From DATBAK01 sp038240075 (GTDB taxonomy: Bacteria; Actinomycetota; Acidimicrobiia; IMCC26256; PALSA-610), in NCBI GenBank assembly GCA_038240075.1, contig JBBSEC010000101.1, forward strand, positions 1 through 17,116: a stretch of 17,116 bases of DNA, in the 5' to 3' direction. The translations under genes and the position numbers were made by a program. Shown in pieces: positions 5,816 to 13,153 of this stretch (position 1 is the stretch's first letter; every line of letters begins with the position of its first letter). The notes below the pieces were generated by a model. The model saw only the letters and a program-made list of their open reading frames with translations, was not told the DNA's origin and did no database searches.

Positions 5816-7327
5816 CTACCCGTTCCCGCAGGTGAAGGCGGCCGTGCCGGGGTACGTCTCGACACAGGCGGTCGATCCCGTGAACAGGTTGGTCGCCGGG
5901 GTCTTGATGACGTGCACGTAGGCGAGCGTCGACTTCGACGCCGTGCCGGCGGGGAAGTCCTTCAGGTCGCGAAGGCTGCCGACGCCGGTCTTGCCCTGGT
6001 TGACGGTGGTGGCGTCGAACCGGAAGACCGAGGCAATACCGACGGTGCTCGGTGCCGGGCAGACGACCGCAGAGGTGAGCAGCGACGGGAGCACGATGTC
6101 GTAGTGCGCGAGCGCCTGCGACTCACCGGCGGTGGCCGCCTTGACCTGGGTCACGTAGCCGCCGAACGAAAGCACCGATGTCGGGTAGACGATCTGACCG
6201 ACCGTCGGGCCCTTGACCTTCGCGTCGGTGGCCGAACCGGCAACCGACGCGTAGGAGCCGGGGTTGTTCCAGTAGCCCGAGATGCTCGACGCGTTGATCA
6301 CGTTCGCCGAGCACGGAGGCACGCCATCGACCGCGCCGGCGAACGCCGTCGGGTCGAGCGACAGCTTCGAGCTGAGCTGCGCCATCGCCTCACCGTTGAG
6401 GGCGGCACCCGAGTTGGGAGCGCCGACCGTGAGCACCGCGGTGGTGCTCGTGACCGTTGCCGCGGCGTGCAGCGTGATCGTCGTCGCGTTCGGCGCGGTG
6501 GCGACGTAGTCGCCGGCCGGGATGCCGGTGCCGGTGACCGACAATCCGACGTCGGACGCAGCGAACACCGCGGTGGCCGAGGTGACGGTGAGCGACGCCG
6601 TCGTGGTGTGCGCGTCCTTCAGCTGGCGGGCCGAGGTCATCGTCGCCGCGTCGGCGATCGAGATCTTCTTGTTGGCCGCCGTGGCGCTGGCCGCAACCGC
6701 GAGCACGACCGTGGTGCTGTTCGTGAAGGTCGCGATCGTGTCGCCGTGCGGGATCGATGTCGCACTGATGCCACGACCGACGTCGGCGGCCGTGAAGTTC
6801 GCCGTTGTGGAGGTCACGGTCTTCGACGCGGCCGTCGTGGTGCCCGTTGCCGAGCGCCCGGTGCCGTTCTCGATCGTCAGGACGGCGGTCGTCGTGGTCG
6901 AGCCGACCGGAGCGACGGCGTTGATCTGAACCGTCGTGGCGTTGGTGAACGTCTTGATGAACGTGCCGGTCGGCAGCAGGCCACCGGCGATGATGTGGTT
7001 CACGTCACCGGCGACGAACCGTGCGGTCGCCGAGGTGACCGTGGCCGATCCCGCCGTGATGTTGCCGTCGGCGGCACTCAGGCGCGCCGCGCCCTTGTGC
7101 CAGACCGCTTCGGGAAAGTCCTCGATGGTGTACGCGTTGCCCGCGCCGCCGGTGGCGGTCGTGAGGGTGCACGCGATCGAGAGCTCGCTGTTGCCCCCCG
7201 GTTGATTCGGGAACATGCCGTTCGTGCAGGCATTGGTGGGAGCGGCGGTGGCTCTGAGAGCCAGCGGTCCCATCAGCGTGGCGGCAGCCACGATCGCGAC
7301 GAACGAGTACTTGATCCGCCCGGCCAT
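5816..7327 (-). CDS. Secreted protein with three tandem beta-rich repeats
   Basis: The 503-aa protein starts MAGRIKYSFVAIVAAATLMG and has a clear Sec signal peptide ending at about residue 29 (LALRATAA-PTN). Three repeats of about 60-75 residues follow, at roughly 93-155, 167-226 and 245-302. The shared pattern is TVTS-x-TA-x-F-x-A-x-DVG...GIP-x-G-x-x-I...N-x-TT-V-x-L, which looks like short beta-strand modules found in surface and phage-like receptor proteins. The C-terminal ~200 residues form a separate region with a final CVETYPGTAAFTCGNG, holding two cysteines that could form a disulfide. The composition is very rich in Ala, Thr and Ser and poor in charge, as expected for an extracellular protein. 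There is no anchor. The ATG at 7327 is chosen because GGGGGGA precedes it and the signal peptide then starts properly. No function is recognised. Confidence 0.8.
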   Translation of the reverse strand: MAGRIKYSFVAIVAAATLMGPLALRATAAPTNACTNGMFPNQPGGNSELSIACTLTTATGGAGNAYTIEDFPEAVWHKGAARLSAADGNITAGSATVTSATARFVAGDVNHIIAGGLLPTGTFIKTFTNATTVQINAVAPVGSTTTTAVLTIENGTGRSATGTTTAASKTVTSTTANFTAADVGRGISATSIPHGDTIATFTNSTTVVLAVAASATAANKKISIADAATMTSARQLKDAHTTTASLTVTSATAVFAASDVGLSVTGTGIPAGDYVATAPNATTITLHAAATVTSTTAVLTVGAPNSGAALNGEAMAQLSSKLSLDPTAFAGAVDGVPPCSANVINASSISGYWNNPGSYASVAGSATDAKVKGPTVGQIVYPTSVLSFGGYVTQVKAATAGESQALAHYDIVLPSLLTSAVVCPAPSTVGIASVFRFDATTVNQGKTGVGSLRDLKDFPAGTASKSTLAYVHVIKTPATNLFTGSTACVETYPGTAAFTCGNG

Positions 7328-7369
7328 TGACGTCCCCCCGGAAGCTCGGCCTACCTTGGTCTGGCGCAG

Positions 7370-7396
7370 CCTGACGCATCCGTCAGGTTTGGTCAA
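7370..7396 (-). promoter_or_regulatory. Putative promoter/operator of the secreted repeat protein
   Basis: On the minus strand TTGACC (7391-7396) is a good -35, and CCTGACG-GATG-CGTCAGG, a perfect 7-bp palindrome at 7370-7387, fills the spacer. The -10 would be the poor CAGGCT at 7368-7373, 17 bp away. The palindrome may be an operator, or the end hairpin of the helicase transcript that finishes at 7431. Confidence 0.4.
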
Positions 7397-7430
7397 GCAC
7401 AAACGACCCAATCTTTGACAAGGATCAGGT

Positions 7431-9188
7431 TCATGCGCAGCGGCAGGCCACCGTCTGGTCGAGCACCTGCCAGCGGAACTGGACCGGCGCCGATGCCTCG
7501 CCGCATCCGGTGCAGCTGATGCGCCACGCGGAGCCGATGCGCGCGATCTCGAGCGGCGCCTGTCCGGTCGACAGGCGCCGCGGCTCGACCCGCGGCTTCG
7601 CGATGCCCGGAAGGGCCGTCAGCACGACCTCGAGATAGGGCGACGCGTCCGGGGCCGGCGCGGGCAGACGCGCGCCGAGGACGCGGATTGCGGTCTCGCG
7701 TCGCTCGTACGACTCGTCGGCGCGGGCGAAGCTCAAGAACGCGTACGCGGTCTCGACACCGACTTCGGCCGCGAGCTTCTCGACGACGAGGTCGGTGACC
7801 GGAACACCCGGCTGCACGCCCGCCACCGACGCGGCGCGCTCGTAGCCGTCGAGTCGTTCGGGCTCGGGCACGACGGCCGGTCCCGGACGCGCGAGGAACG
7901 CGTCGAGGTCGTCGAAGCGGTCGGCGTCGAACACTCCTGTCGCCTCGGAGATGCGTTCGATCTCGTCGAGGAAGCCGTCGCGCTCGACGCGGTTGGCGGG
8001 GTCCTCCAACGTGTTCTTCGCGAACATGATGACGAAGCGCGCGGCGACACCCGGGCGCTTCCTGCGCAGGATGCGGCCCATGCGCTGGATCATCTGGCGA
8101 CGGGTCCGGCTCGCGCTCATGACGATTCCGAGGTTGGCGTCGGGCACGTCGATTCCCTCGTCGAGCACGCGCGGAGCCGCAACCGCGTCGAGTCGGCGGA
8201 CCCGCAGGTCGTCGAGGATCTCGCGGCGTTGACGCCGCGCCGTCGACCCGGTGATCAGGTCGATCGAGACCAGGGGATCGAGACGGTTGATCGCATGGTT
8301 CGCCGCCCGCACGGTCTCGGTGAACACGAGGGCCCCGTCGGCGCCTTTGATCGCGGGCGCGAGCCCCCCGAGCAACTCGTACTTTCCGCTCGTCGCCGCG
8401 ACGATCTGGCGCCGCTTCGAGAACGCGTCGAGATACTCGCGTGCGGCGCGGCCGTCGGCGCCTGCGTCGCGTTCCGCGAGGTGCGCCACCGCAGCGAGAA
8501 AGTCCCCGAACGGCTCGAGCGGCATCCCCGGAACCTGGCGGAGGTGCAGGCGCGCGCTCACGAGCCGTTGCTCGGTCGCGTTGTATTCGGTGCGTTCTTC
8601 GACCGAGAGCGCGACACCGACGAAGGCGACGGCGGGACGCGCGCACACGCCGTCGGCGATCGCCTGCTCGAAGCCGTAGCGGTAGCAGATGCCTCCGAAA
8701 AAGGGGAGGAGAAGATCGGTCACCGCGTCGTCGCTGCGCTCCAACGTCGCCGTGAGGCCGAGTCGCTCCTCGTACTCCGGCAGCAGCGCGCGGCGCAGGA
8801 TGCCGCCGCCGAGACCGTGACACTCGTCGGCGATGAGCAGTCCGCCCCGCTCGGACGGCGGCACGGGCTTGTACGCCGCGGCCGAGTGGCGCGTCGCGAT
8901 CAACACGTCGTGCGACAGGGGAGTGTCACGGCCGTTGTCACCCAGCCTGCCGATCCGCGCGCCGGGCAGTGCTGCCGTCAGTCGGCCGTGCCACTGCTCC
9001 ATGAGCACACGCGACGGAACGATCACCAGCACCGAGAGGCCGCGATCGACGGCGTCGGCGGCGGCGGCGATCGCGACGTCGGTCTTCCCCGACCCGGTGA
9101 CCGCCTCGATCACGCCCCGGCGACCGCACCGCAACCAGCTGATCAGCGCGTCGAGCTGCCATCGGTAGAGCTCACGCGGTGCAGACAT
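7431..9188 (-). CDS. SF2 DEAD/DEAH-type helicase (XPB/SSL2-like) with C-terminal zinc-ribbon-like tail
   Basis: The 585-aa protein has both RecA-like lobes of a superfamily 2 helicase. The Q-like start ELYRWQLDALISWL is followed by Walker A AVTGSGKTD (29-37), the Walker B box DECH at 121-124, and motif III-like LGLTATLER (143-151). In lobe two, motif V is VLDEGIDVPDA (341-351) and motif VI is QMIQRMGRILRR (365-376). This order and the ALVFTETV segment fit the XPB/RAD25 group, which unwinds or remodels duplex DNA using ATP. The final 25 residues carry CTGCG and CRC cysteines that could bind zinc, unusual for the family. It starts with ATG at 9188. The HiPIP-like gene ends 37 bp upstream on the same strand, so both probably share a transcript. 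A role in DNA repair is inferred from the family. Confidence 0.92.
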   Translation of the reverse strand: MSAPRELYRWQLDALISWLRCGRRGVIEAVTGSGKTDVAIAAAADAVDRGLSVLVIVPSRVLMEQWHGRLTAALPGARIGRLGDNGRDTPLSHDVLIATRHSAAAYKPVPPSERGGLLIADECHGLGGGILRRALLPEYEERLGLTATLERSDDAVTDLLLPFFGGICYRYGFEQAIADGVCARPAVAFVGVALSVEERTEYNATEQRLVSARLHLRQVPGMPLEPFGDFLAAVAHLAERDAGADGRAAREYLDAFSKRRQIVAATSGKYELLGGLAPAIKGADGALVFTETVRAANHAINRLDPLVSIDLITGSTARRQRREILDDLRVRRLDAVAAPRVLDEGIDVPDANLGIVMSASRTRRQMIQRMGRILRRKRPGVAARFVIMFAKNTLEDPANRVERDGFLDEIERISEATGVFDADRFDDLDAFLARPGPAVVPEPERLDGYERAASVAGVQPGVPVTDLVVEKLAAEVGVETAYAFLSFARADESYERRETAIRVLGARLPAPAPDASPYLEVVLTALPGIAKPRVEPRRLSTGQAPLEIARIGSAWRISCTGCGEASAPVQFRWQVLDQTVACRCA

Positions 9189-9225
9189 GGGACGACAACG
9201 CTACCGGCCGCCGGGGGGTCGAGTG

Positions 9226-9474
9226 TCAGGCGTCGGGAGGAATGGCGTCCCACCACTGGCACCACCACTCTGCCCCGACGAGGATGCGGAGCTTGGGGTG
9301 CCAGCAGTACGAGACCTCGGCCGTGGGCTCGAGGTAGTACCGGCAGTTCTCGCACTTCTCGTCGCCCGACGGCTTGCCGATGAGCACCGCGTTCGCCGCG
9401 AGATGGCGTAGTTCCATCGACAGCTTCTCGTCGATCTCCTTCGGTTCCGGCTCGGGGATCACGTAGTCGACCAT
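9226..9474 (-). CDS. Small four-cysteine protein resembling a high-potential iron-sulfur protein
   Basis: The 82-aa protein has an acidic N-terminus (MVDYVIPEPEPKEIDEKLSM) and a compact C-terminal half with Cys41-x2-Cys44-x12-Cys57-x14-Cys72. The surrounding residues, CENCRYYL, YCWHPKLRILVG and WWCQWW, follow the HiPIP pattern (C-x2-C-x2-Y/F, C-x2-x-P near a Val, then W-C-x2-W/Y), in which the four cysteines hold a 4Fe-4S cluster in an aromatic pocket. Classical HiPIPs are exported by Tat; here there is no twin-arginine signal, so it should be cytoplasmic. A zinc site is the alternative. The ATG at 9474 is favoured because a TANNNT box lies exactly 6 nt upstream, with no SD. The neighbour downstream is the helicase. 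Confidence 0.72.
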   Translation of the reverse strand: MVDYVIPEPEPKEIDEKLSMELRHLAANAVLIGKPSGDEKCENCRYYLEPTAEVSYCWHPKLRILVGAEWWCQWWDAIPPDA

Positions 9475-9480
9475 CACTCG

Positions 9481-9486
9481 AAGGTA
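9481..9486 (-). promoter_or_regulatory. Leaderless-type -10 box of the HiPIP-like gene
   Basis: On the minus strand TACCTT is followed by 6 nt and then the ATG at 9474. This is the spacing of actinobacterial leaderless promoters, and no SD is present. No recognisable -35 was found. Confidence 0.5.
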
Positions 9487-9518
9487 GCAAGGCCCCAATT
9501 GTCAGCCCGCATCGCGAG

Positions 9519-9553
9519 CTCACCCCCGGTTGCGGTGTGCAACCGGGGGTGAG
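9519..9553 (-). terminator. Perfect 15-bp hairpin after the putative lipoprotein gene
   Basis: CTCACCCCCGGTTGC (9519-9533) pairs without mismatch to GCAACCGGGGGTGAG (9539-9553) around a 5-nt loop. It begins 27 bp beyond the stop codon of the leftward gene ending at 9581. There is no long T-tract, so it is a strong GC hairpin terminator of the kind common in GC-rich bacteria. It also separates that gene from the HiPIP/helicase transcript. Confidence 0.75.
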
Positions 9554-9580
9554 GCCGACATTTCCTGCGACTCGAGCGGG

Positions 9581-10972
9581 TTACGGCTCGAAGTCGAAGA
9601 TGGCGGGTGTGGCGGTGCTGTCGAGGCCGACCGTGAGCGTGTCGACGTTGCCGTCGAAGCCGCCCCAGTTACCGCCGGCCTTGAGCCACAAACGACCGTC
9701 GTTCGCCTGACCCGAGACCTGGCCGACGACCGGCCGGACGCTCAGGTTGGGGTACGCCGCGAGCAACGCGGTCAACGAGCACGGAGCACCCTGCGTGCAG
9801 GCCTTCGTTCCGGTGGGCACGCCACCGACGATCGGGTTGCCGGTCTGCCACCAGCCGGATGCGGCGGTGAGCGGGTCCCAGGTCTGCCACGTGAGCGGCG
9901 TCACCGCGGCCCCGGCCGATTCGCTCGGCTCGAACACGATGCGGCCCTGGAAGTTCGTGCTCGCGTCGCTCGAGTCGTAGTCGGCGTCGAGCTGCAGCGT
10001 CGGAGCGTTCGCGCCGGCCTGCACATAGGTCTTGTACGACAGGGTCGTGAAGCGGGGCAGGGCCACGCCGGCGAACACACCGGTCGAGAGGGCCTCGCCG
10101 CCGGTCGCGTCGGTCGTGATGTGCGCGCTTCCCGTGCCGTCGGCACCGGTCGGTCCACTGACGAAGGCGCCGGTGCCGCTCGCGGTCTCCTGCGAGAACC
10201 CGAAGTCGAGGCTGGCCGCCTTGGCCGTGTTGACGGTGATCGTTCCGTCACCGGGCTCGAAGTCGTAGCTGACGTTGTTGCCCATCACGCCGCCGAGGGT
10301 GATGTTGTCGACCGCACCCGACCAGCCGCCCGTGATCGGGCCGCCGATGCGCGCCATCAAGAGACCCGAGCCCGAACGGATCTGCGCGTCCGGGTAGTTG
10401 GTCTGGATCTGGGCCCAGGTGCAGTAGTGCGCCTGCGTGCAGGGCGGGTCGGCCTGCACAGCGTTGCCGACGATCGGCCGGTTGGCCGAGCCGTCGCTCG
10501 CACTCGAGTACCACGCGCCGCCGGGAGTGCCGTTGATGGTGTCCCACGTCTGCCACTGGTTCGGCAGGACCGAGCCGGTGGCGCCGGGAACGAAGACGAG
10601 TCGACCCTGATAGGTGTTGTTCCCGTCGGTCGAGTCGTAGTCGGTGTCGAACTCGAGCGTCGGCGTCTCCTGCGCCGAGCCGGAGAACGACTGGTAGGTC
10701 GAGTACGTCATGTTCTTGATGGTCGAGAGCGCGGTGCCCTTGTAGAGCGCGGTTGCGATCGCCTCGCGACCGGTGGCGTCGACCGTGAGCAGCGCGCTGC
10801 CACGACCGTTGGGCGGCGTTGCCGGCCCGTTGGTGTAATGCCCGGTGCCGGTGGATCCTTCATTGAGGAAGAACCAACCGTTGGCCTTGTTCGGCGAAAC
10901 CGGAACCCGGCAGCCGACCGTTGCCACGACGAGGGCGACGAGGACGCCGCCCAATACCCACTTACGAACCAT
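9581..10972 (-). CDS. Exported putative lipoprotein with a duplicated ~215-aa domain
   Basis: The 463-aa protein begins MVRKWVLGGVLVALVVATVG followed by Cys21, a lipoprotein-like signal, although Thr at -3 is unusual for a lipobox. The mature part is two copies of one domain, about residues 30-245 and 250-463. Matching landmarks are EFDTDYDSTD / QLDADYDSSD, YQGRLVFVPG / FQGRIVFEPS, QWQTWDTINGTPGGAWY / TWQTWDPLTAASGWWQ, a Cys pair (PCTQAHYCTW / ACTQGAPCSL), NYPDAQIR / AYPNLSVR, GWSGAVDNITLG / GFDGNVDTLTVG and a closing YDFEPG / FDFEP. The DYDS(T/S)D loops could bind calcium and the folds look like beta-sandwiches, as in LamG-type surface proteins; this is inference. The ATG at 10972 follows a good SD (GGGGGGAAA). 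No known function. Confidence 0.8.
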   Translation of the reverse strand: MVRKWVLGGVLVALVVATVGCRVPVSPNKANGWFFLNEGSTGTGHYTNGPATPPNGRGSALLTVDATGREAIATALYKGTALSTIKNMTYSTYQSFSGSAQETPTLEFDTDYDSTDGNNTYQGRLVFVPGATGSVLPNQWQTWDTINGTPGGAWYSSASDGSANRPIVGNAVQADPPCTQAHYCTWAQIQTNYPDAQIRSGSGLLMARIGGPITGGWSGAVDNITLGGVMGNNVSYDFEPGDGTITVNTAKAASLDFGFSQETASGTGAFVSGPTGADGTGSAHITTDATGGEALSTGVFAGVALPRFTTLSYKTYVQAGANAPTLQLDADYDSSDASTNFQGRIVFEPSESAGAAVTPLTWQTWDPLTAASGWWQTGNPIVGGVPTGTKACTQGAPCSLTALLAAYPNLSVRPVVGQVSGQANDGRLWLKAGGNWGGFDGNVDTLTVGLDSTATPAIFDFEP

Positions 10973-11094
10973 GAAGTTTCCCCCCATACGCAAAGAAGAC
11001 CGCCCGACTCCCGAGCGAAGAACTACTACCACCCGACACGGTGAGCCCGCAAGGTCGCAAGCGATGGCCTTCGCCCGACGGTGAGAGTTGCGCG

Positions 11095-11466
11095 CTAGCC
11101 GTCGGCGCGCGCGGAGTCGGAGGCTTCGAGGCCGTGGCCGGCTTCCGCGCTCAACATCAACATCGCCGCGCCGGCCGCGATTGCGGCGGCCCCGACTCCG
11201 AGCTCGACGATCTCGTTGTCGCCCGTGAACGGCAACTGCTCGGGATCGTGGTGCCTGCCGCTGATTTCCTTCGGCGGTGGCTTCTCCACACTGCCGGGCG
11301 GCTTCGGAGGTGCGCTGTGACGATCGGCCGCGCCGGCAGGCTCGATCGAGACGATCGTTGGTACCGTCCACACGATCGCGCCGGCAACCGCGGCCTTCCG
11401 CATGAACTGTCGGCGCCCGAGGTCGGCCGCGGCCGTCGACGGGTTCCGATGTGGCGAATCCTCCAC
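11095..11466 (-). CDS. Small Tat-exported protein with an LPFTG sortase motif
   Basis: The 123-aa protein has a twin-arginine signal: GRRQFMRKAAVAGAIVWTVP (residues 17-36), ending at about residue 47 (PAGA-ADR). A short proline- and lysine-rich linker follows (APPKPPGSVEKPPPKEI). Then comes LPFTG at 78-82, a sortase recognition pattern, and a hydrophobic stretch of about 20 residues (LGVGAAAIAAGAAMLML). The tail after this segment (SAEAGHGLEASDSARADG) lacks the positive cluster normal for sortase substrates, so sortase processing is not certain. With only about 30 mature residues before LPFTG there is no room for a folded domain; it may be a linker or a small wall peptide. The GTG at 11466 has SD GGAGGG at good spacing. 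The lipoprotein gene follows on the same strand. Confidence 0.75.
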   Translation of the reverse strand: MEDSPHRNPSTAAADLGRRQFMRKAAVAGAIVWTVPTIVSIEPAGAADRHSAPPKPPGSVEKPPPKEISGRHHDPEQLPFTGDNEIVELGVGAAAIAAGAAMLMLSAEAGHGLEASDSARADG

Positions 11467-11485
11467 GGTCGTCCCTCCGCCGAGT

Positions 11486-11491
11486 AATATA
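11486..11491 (-). promoter_or_regulatory. Putative -10 box of the LPFTG protein gene
   Basis: TATATT on the minus strand is the most AT-rich hexamer nearby and lies about 20 bp upstream of the GTG, leaving room for a short 5' leader with the SD. An A6 run (AAAAAA) sits between it and a possible upstream element. The -35 is not clear. Confidence 0.4.
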
Positions 11492-11552
11492 CCCTGTTTT
11501 TTCCCAGATACTCACGTAGGGTGGTCGGGCCTGGGCGGAGGTCCGGTCGCCG

Positions 11553-11558
11553 TACGCT
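11553..11558 (+). promoter_or_regulatory. Leaderless-type -10 box of the pirin gene
   Basis: TACGCT fits TANNNT and ends 6 nt before the GTG at 11565, a spacing that implies a leaderless mRNA. The alternative is that GGGA in the spacer acts as a weak SD. No clear -35 is present. Confidence 0.4.
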
Positions 11559-11564
11559 GGGACC

Positions 11565-12602
11565 GTGACCGACCCGGTGCTCCAGACCGTCCCGCTCGGG
11601 TTCCAGTGGGCGACCGCCGATCCCTTTCTCTTCTGTGTGCACCACCTCGACGCGTACCCGAAGGGCAACGACGAGATGGGCCCCGCGGCGTCGCTTGCAG
11701 GCCGTGACCTGGGCATGGATTTCGCCGGCATCGACGGCTGGCGCATGTATCACGGCAGCACGGTGCCCGGGTTCCCGCAGCATCCGCACCGGGGCTTCGA
11801 GACCGTGACCTTCGTGCGCCGCGGGTTGATCGACCACTCCGACTCGCTCGGTGCGACCGCGCGTTTCGGTCGCGGTGACGTGCAGTGGTTGACCGCGGGA
11901 CGCGGCATCGTGCACAGCGAGATGTTCCCGTTGGTCGACCGCGACGATCCGAACCCGTGTGAGCTCTTCCAGATCTGGTTGAACCTTCCGGCCGCCGACA
12001 AGATGGTCGAGCCGTACTTCACGATGTTGTGGGGCGACGACCTTCCGCATCACGTCGCGACCGACGACGCGGGTCGCCGCACGGAGATCACCGTGATCGC
12101 AGGCGAGCTCGCGGGGATACGGCCTCCGGCACCGCCTCCGGACTCATGGGCGTCGCGACCCGAGGCCGATCTCGCGATCTGGCACGTCGTCATCGAACCG
12201 GGCGCGGAGTGGGACATGCCGAGCGCCGCGAGTGCCGCTACCGTGCGCACGCTGTATGTCTTCGAGGGCGCCGCGTGCGTCGGCGCGCACGATCTCGCCG
12301 CGTCGACCGCGGCCGTGGTGCGCGCGGATGAAGTCGTTCGGATCGCGGGTGGTGCGCGCGGCGCGGAGATCCTCGTGCTACAGGGCCGCCCGATCGGCGA
12401 GCCGGTCGCGCAGCAGGGGCCATTCGTGATGAACGACCGGGCCGGAATCGAGCAGGCCTTCGCCGACTTCCGCGCGACCGGGTTCGGAGGCTGGCCGTGG
12501 AGTGTCGACGACCCCGTGCACGCGCGCGACGACGGCCGCTTCGCGCGACGCGCCGACGGTCAGGTGGAGGTCCCCGGCACGCCGGTGCGGCAGGGAGCCT
12601 GA
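11565..12602 (+). CDS. Pirin family protein
   Basis: The 345-aa protein has the bicupin layout of pirins. The N-terminal cupin carries the metal site: HPHRGFETVTFV gives His73 and His75, and GDVQWLTAGRGIVHSE gives His117 and Glu119, the same His-x-His plus His-x-Glu set as the Fe ligands of human pirin. LFQIWLNLPAADKMVEPYF is another family signature, and the second half (EPGAEWDMP, TLYVFEGAA, ILVLQGRPIGEPVAQQGPFV) forms the C-terminal cupin. FVMND is also diagnostic. Some bacterial pirins oxidise flavonols such as quercetin, and others bind metabolic enzymes, so the exact reaction is open. At 345 residues it is longer than most (about 230-300), through insertions in the C-terminal half. It runs toward the convergent MhuD-like gene with 64 bp between. 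Confidence 0.93.
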   Translation: MTDPVLQTVPLGFQWATADPFLFCVHHLDAYPKGNDEMGPAASLAGRDLGMDFAGIDGWRMYHGSTVPGFPQHPHRGFETVTFVRRGLIDHSDSLGATARFGRGDVQWLTAGRGIVHSEMFPLVDRDDPNPCELFQIWLNLPAADKMVEPYFTMLWGDDLPHHVATDDAGRRTEITVIAGELAGIRPPAPPPDSWASRPEADLAIWHVVIEPGAEWDMPSAASAATVRTLYVFEGAACVGAHDLAASTAAVVRADEVVRIAGGARGAEILVLQGRPIGEPVAQQGPFVMNDRAGIEQAFADFRATGFGGWPWSVDDPVHARDDGRFARRADGQVEVPGTPVRQGA

Positions 12603-12666
12603 CCGTCTCCGGTCCACCGTTTCACTGTGATGCCTGGGTCAACCTGCAGGCGCGCGGGCGCGGGCG

Positions 12667-12999
12667 TCAGTCGCGGGCGGCGCCGGGCGAGCCGCCCGCG
12701 ACCTCGTACGACCAGAGCTCCGACGAGACCGAGACCGGTCCGCCGTGGGGCGCGGGCCGGTCGGCGCCGGCGTGCCCGTGGGCGAAGGCGGGGGAGCTGA
12801 CCCAGCCGTTGAAGGACTTCTCGTCCCGCCACCGGGTCACGACGAGCCATTGCCGGCGGTCGTCGGTAGGCCGGAGCAGCTCGAAACCTTCGAACCCGTC
12901 GGCTCCGTCGACGGCTCCGGCGCGGGCGGCAAAGCGCGCCGCGAGCTCGTCCCCGGCGGTCTCGGGCACGGTGATGGCGTTGATCTTGATGACGGTCAT
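12667..12999 (-). CDS. MhuD-like haem-degrading monooxygenase (ABM family)
   Basis: The 110-aa protein begins MTVIKINAITVPETAGDELA and runs ARFAARAGAVDGADGFEGFE and LLRPTDDRRQWLVVTRW, closely matching my memory of Mycobacterium tuberculosis MhuD (KINAIEVP, RFAHRAHAV, GFLGFQLLRP). Asn7 and Trp66, both catalytic in MhuD, are at the same positions; the haem-ligating His75 corresponds to His76 (or His74) after a one-residue shift in SPAFAHGHAGADRP. MhuD forms a dimer, binds haem in each active site and opens the ring to release iron without carbon monoxide. A general ABM monooxygenase is the alternative. The ATG at 12999 is the only sensible start, with no strong SD. It stands divergent from the giant surface protein and convergent with the pirin. 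Confidence 0.85.
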   Translation of the reverse strand: MTVIKINAITVPETAGDELAARFAARAGAVDGADGFEGFELLRPTDDRRQWLVVTRWRDEKSFNGWVSSPAFAHGHAGADRPAPHGGPVSVSSELWSYEVAGGSPGAARD

Positions 13000-13064
13000 G
13001 GCCTGATCAGAGCAGATGCGGGCCCTCCCGCGGCACCCGGCACCGGAAATCGACCGGATTTGTT

Positions 13065-13103
13065 GCGTGGTGACTTGACCACGCTCCGTGTGCAGGCGAT
13101 GCT
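13065..13103 (+). promoter_or_regulatory. Putative promoter with a palindrome over the -35, giant surface protein
   Basis: GCGTGGT-GACTTG-ACCACGC is a perfect 7-bp inverted repeat at 13065-13084. It contains TTGACC (13075-13080), a good -35, with GATGCT 17 bp further on as a possible -10. A repressor bound to the palindrome would block the promoter. The region also separates this gene from the divergent monooxygenase. Confidence 0.45.
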
Positions 13104-13153
13104 TGTGGCCGGAGTGGCGCGTCTCAATGGGTGAGGCGAGGGAGACGGGGATC

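Noticed and set aside
5807..7330. Long rightward open frame antisense to the secreted three-repeat protein
   Set aside because: Its translation is Arg/Gly/Asp-rich low-complexity text typical of the complementary strand of a GC-rich gene, with no family resemblance, while the leftward frame has a signal peptide, SD and repeats.
12603..12666. Gap between the convergent pirin and MhuD-like genes searched for a terminator
   Set aside because: No stem of useful length was found; nothing else is visible in these 64 bases.
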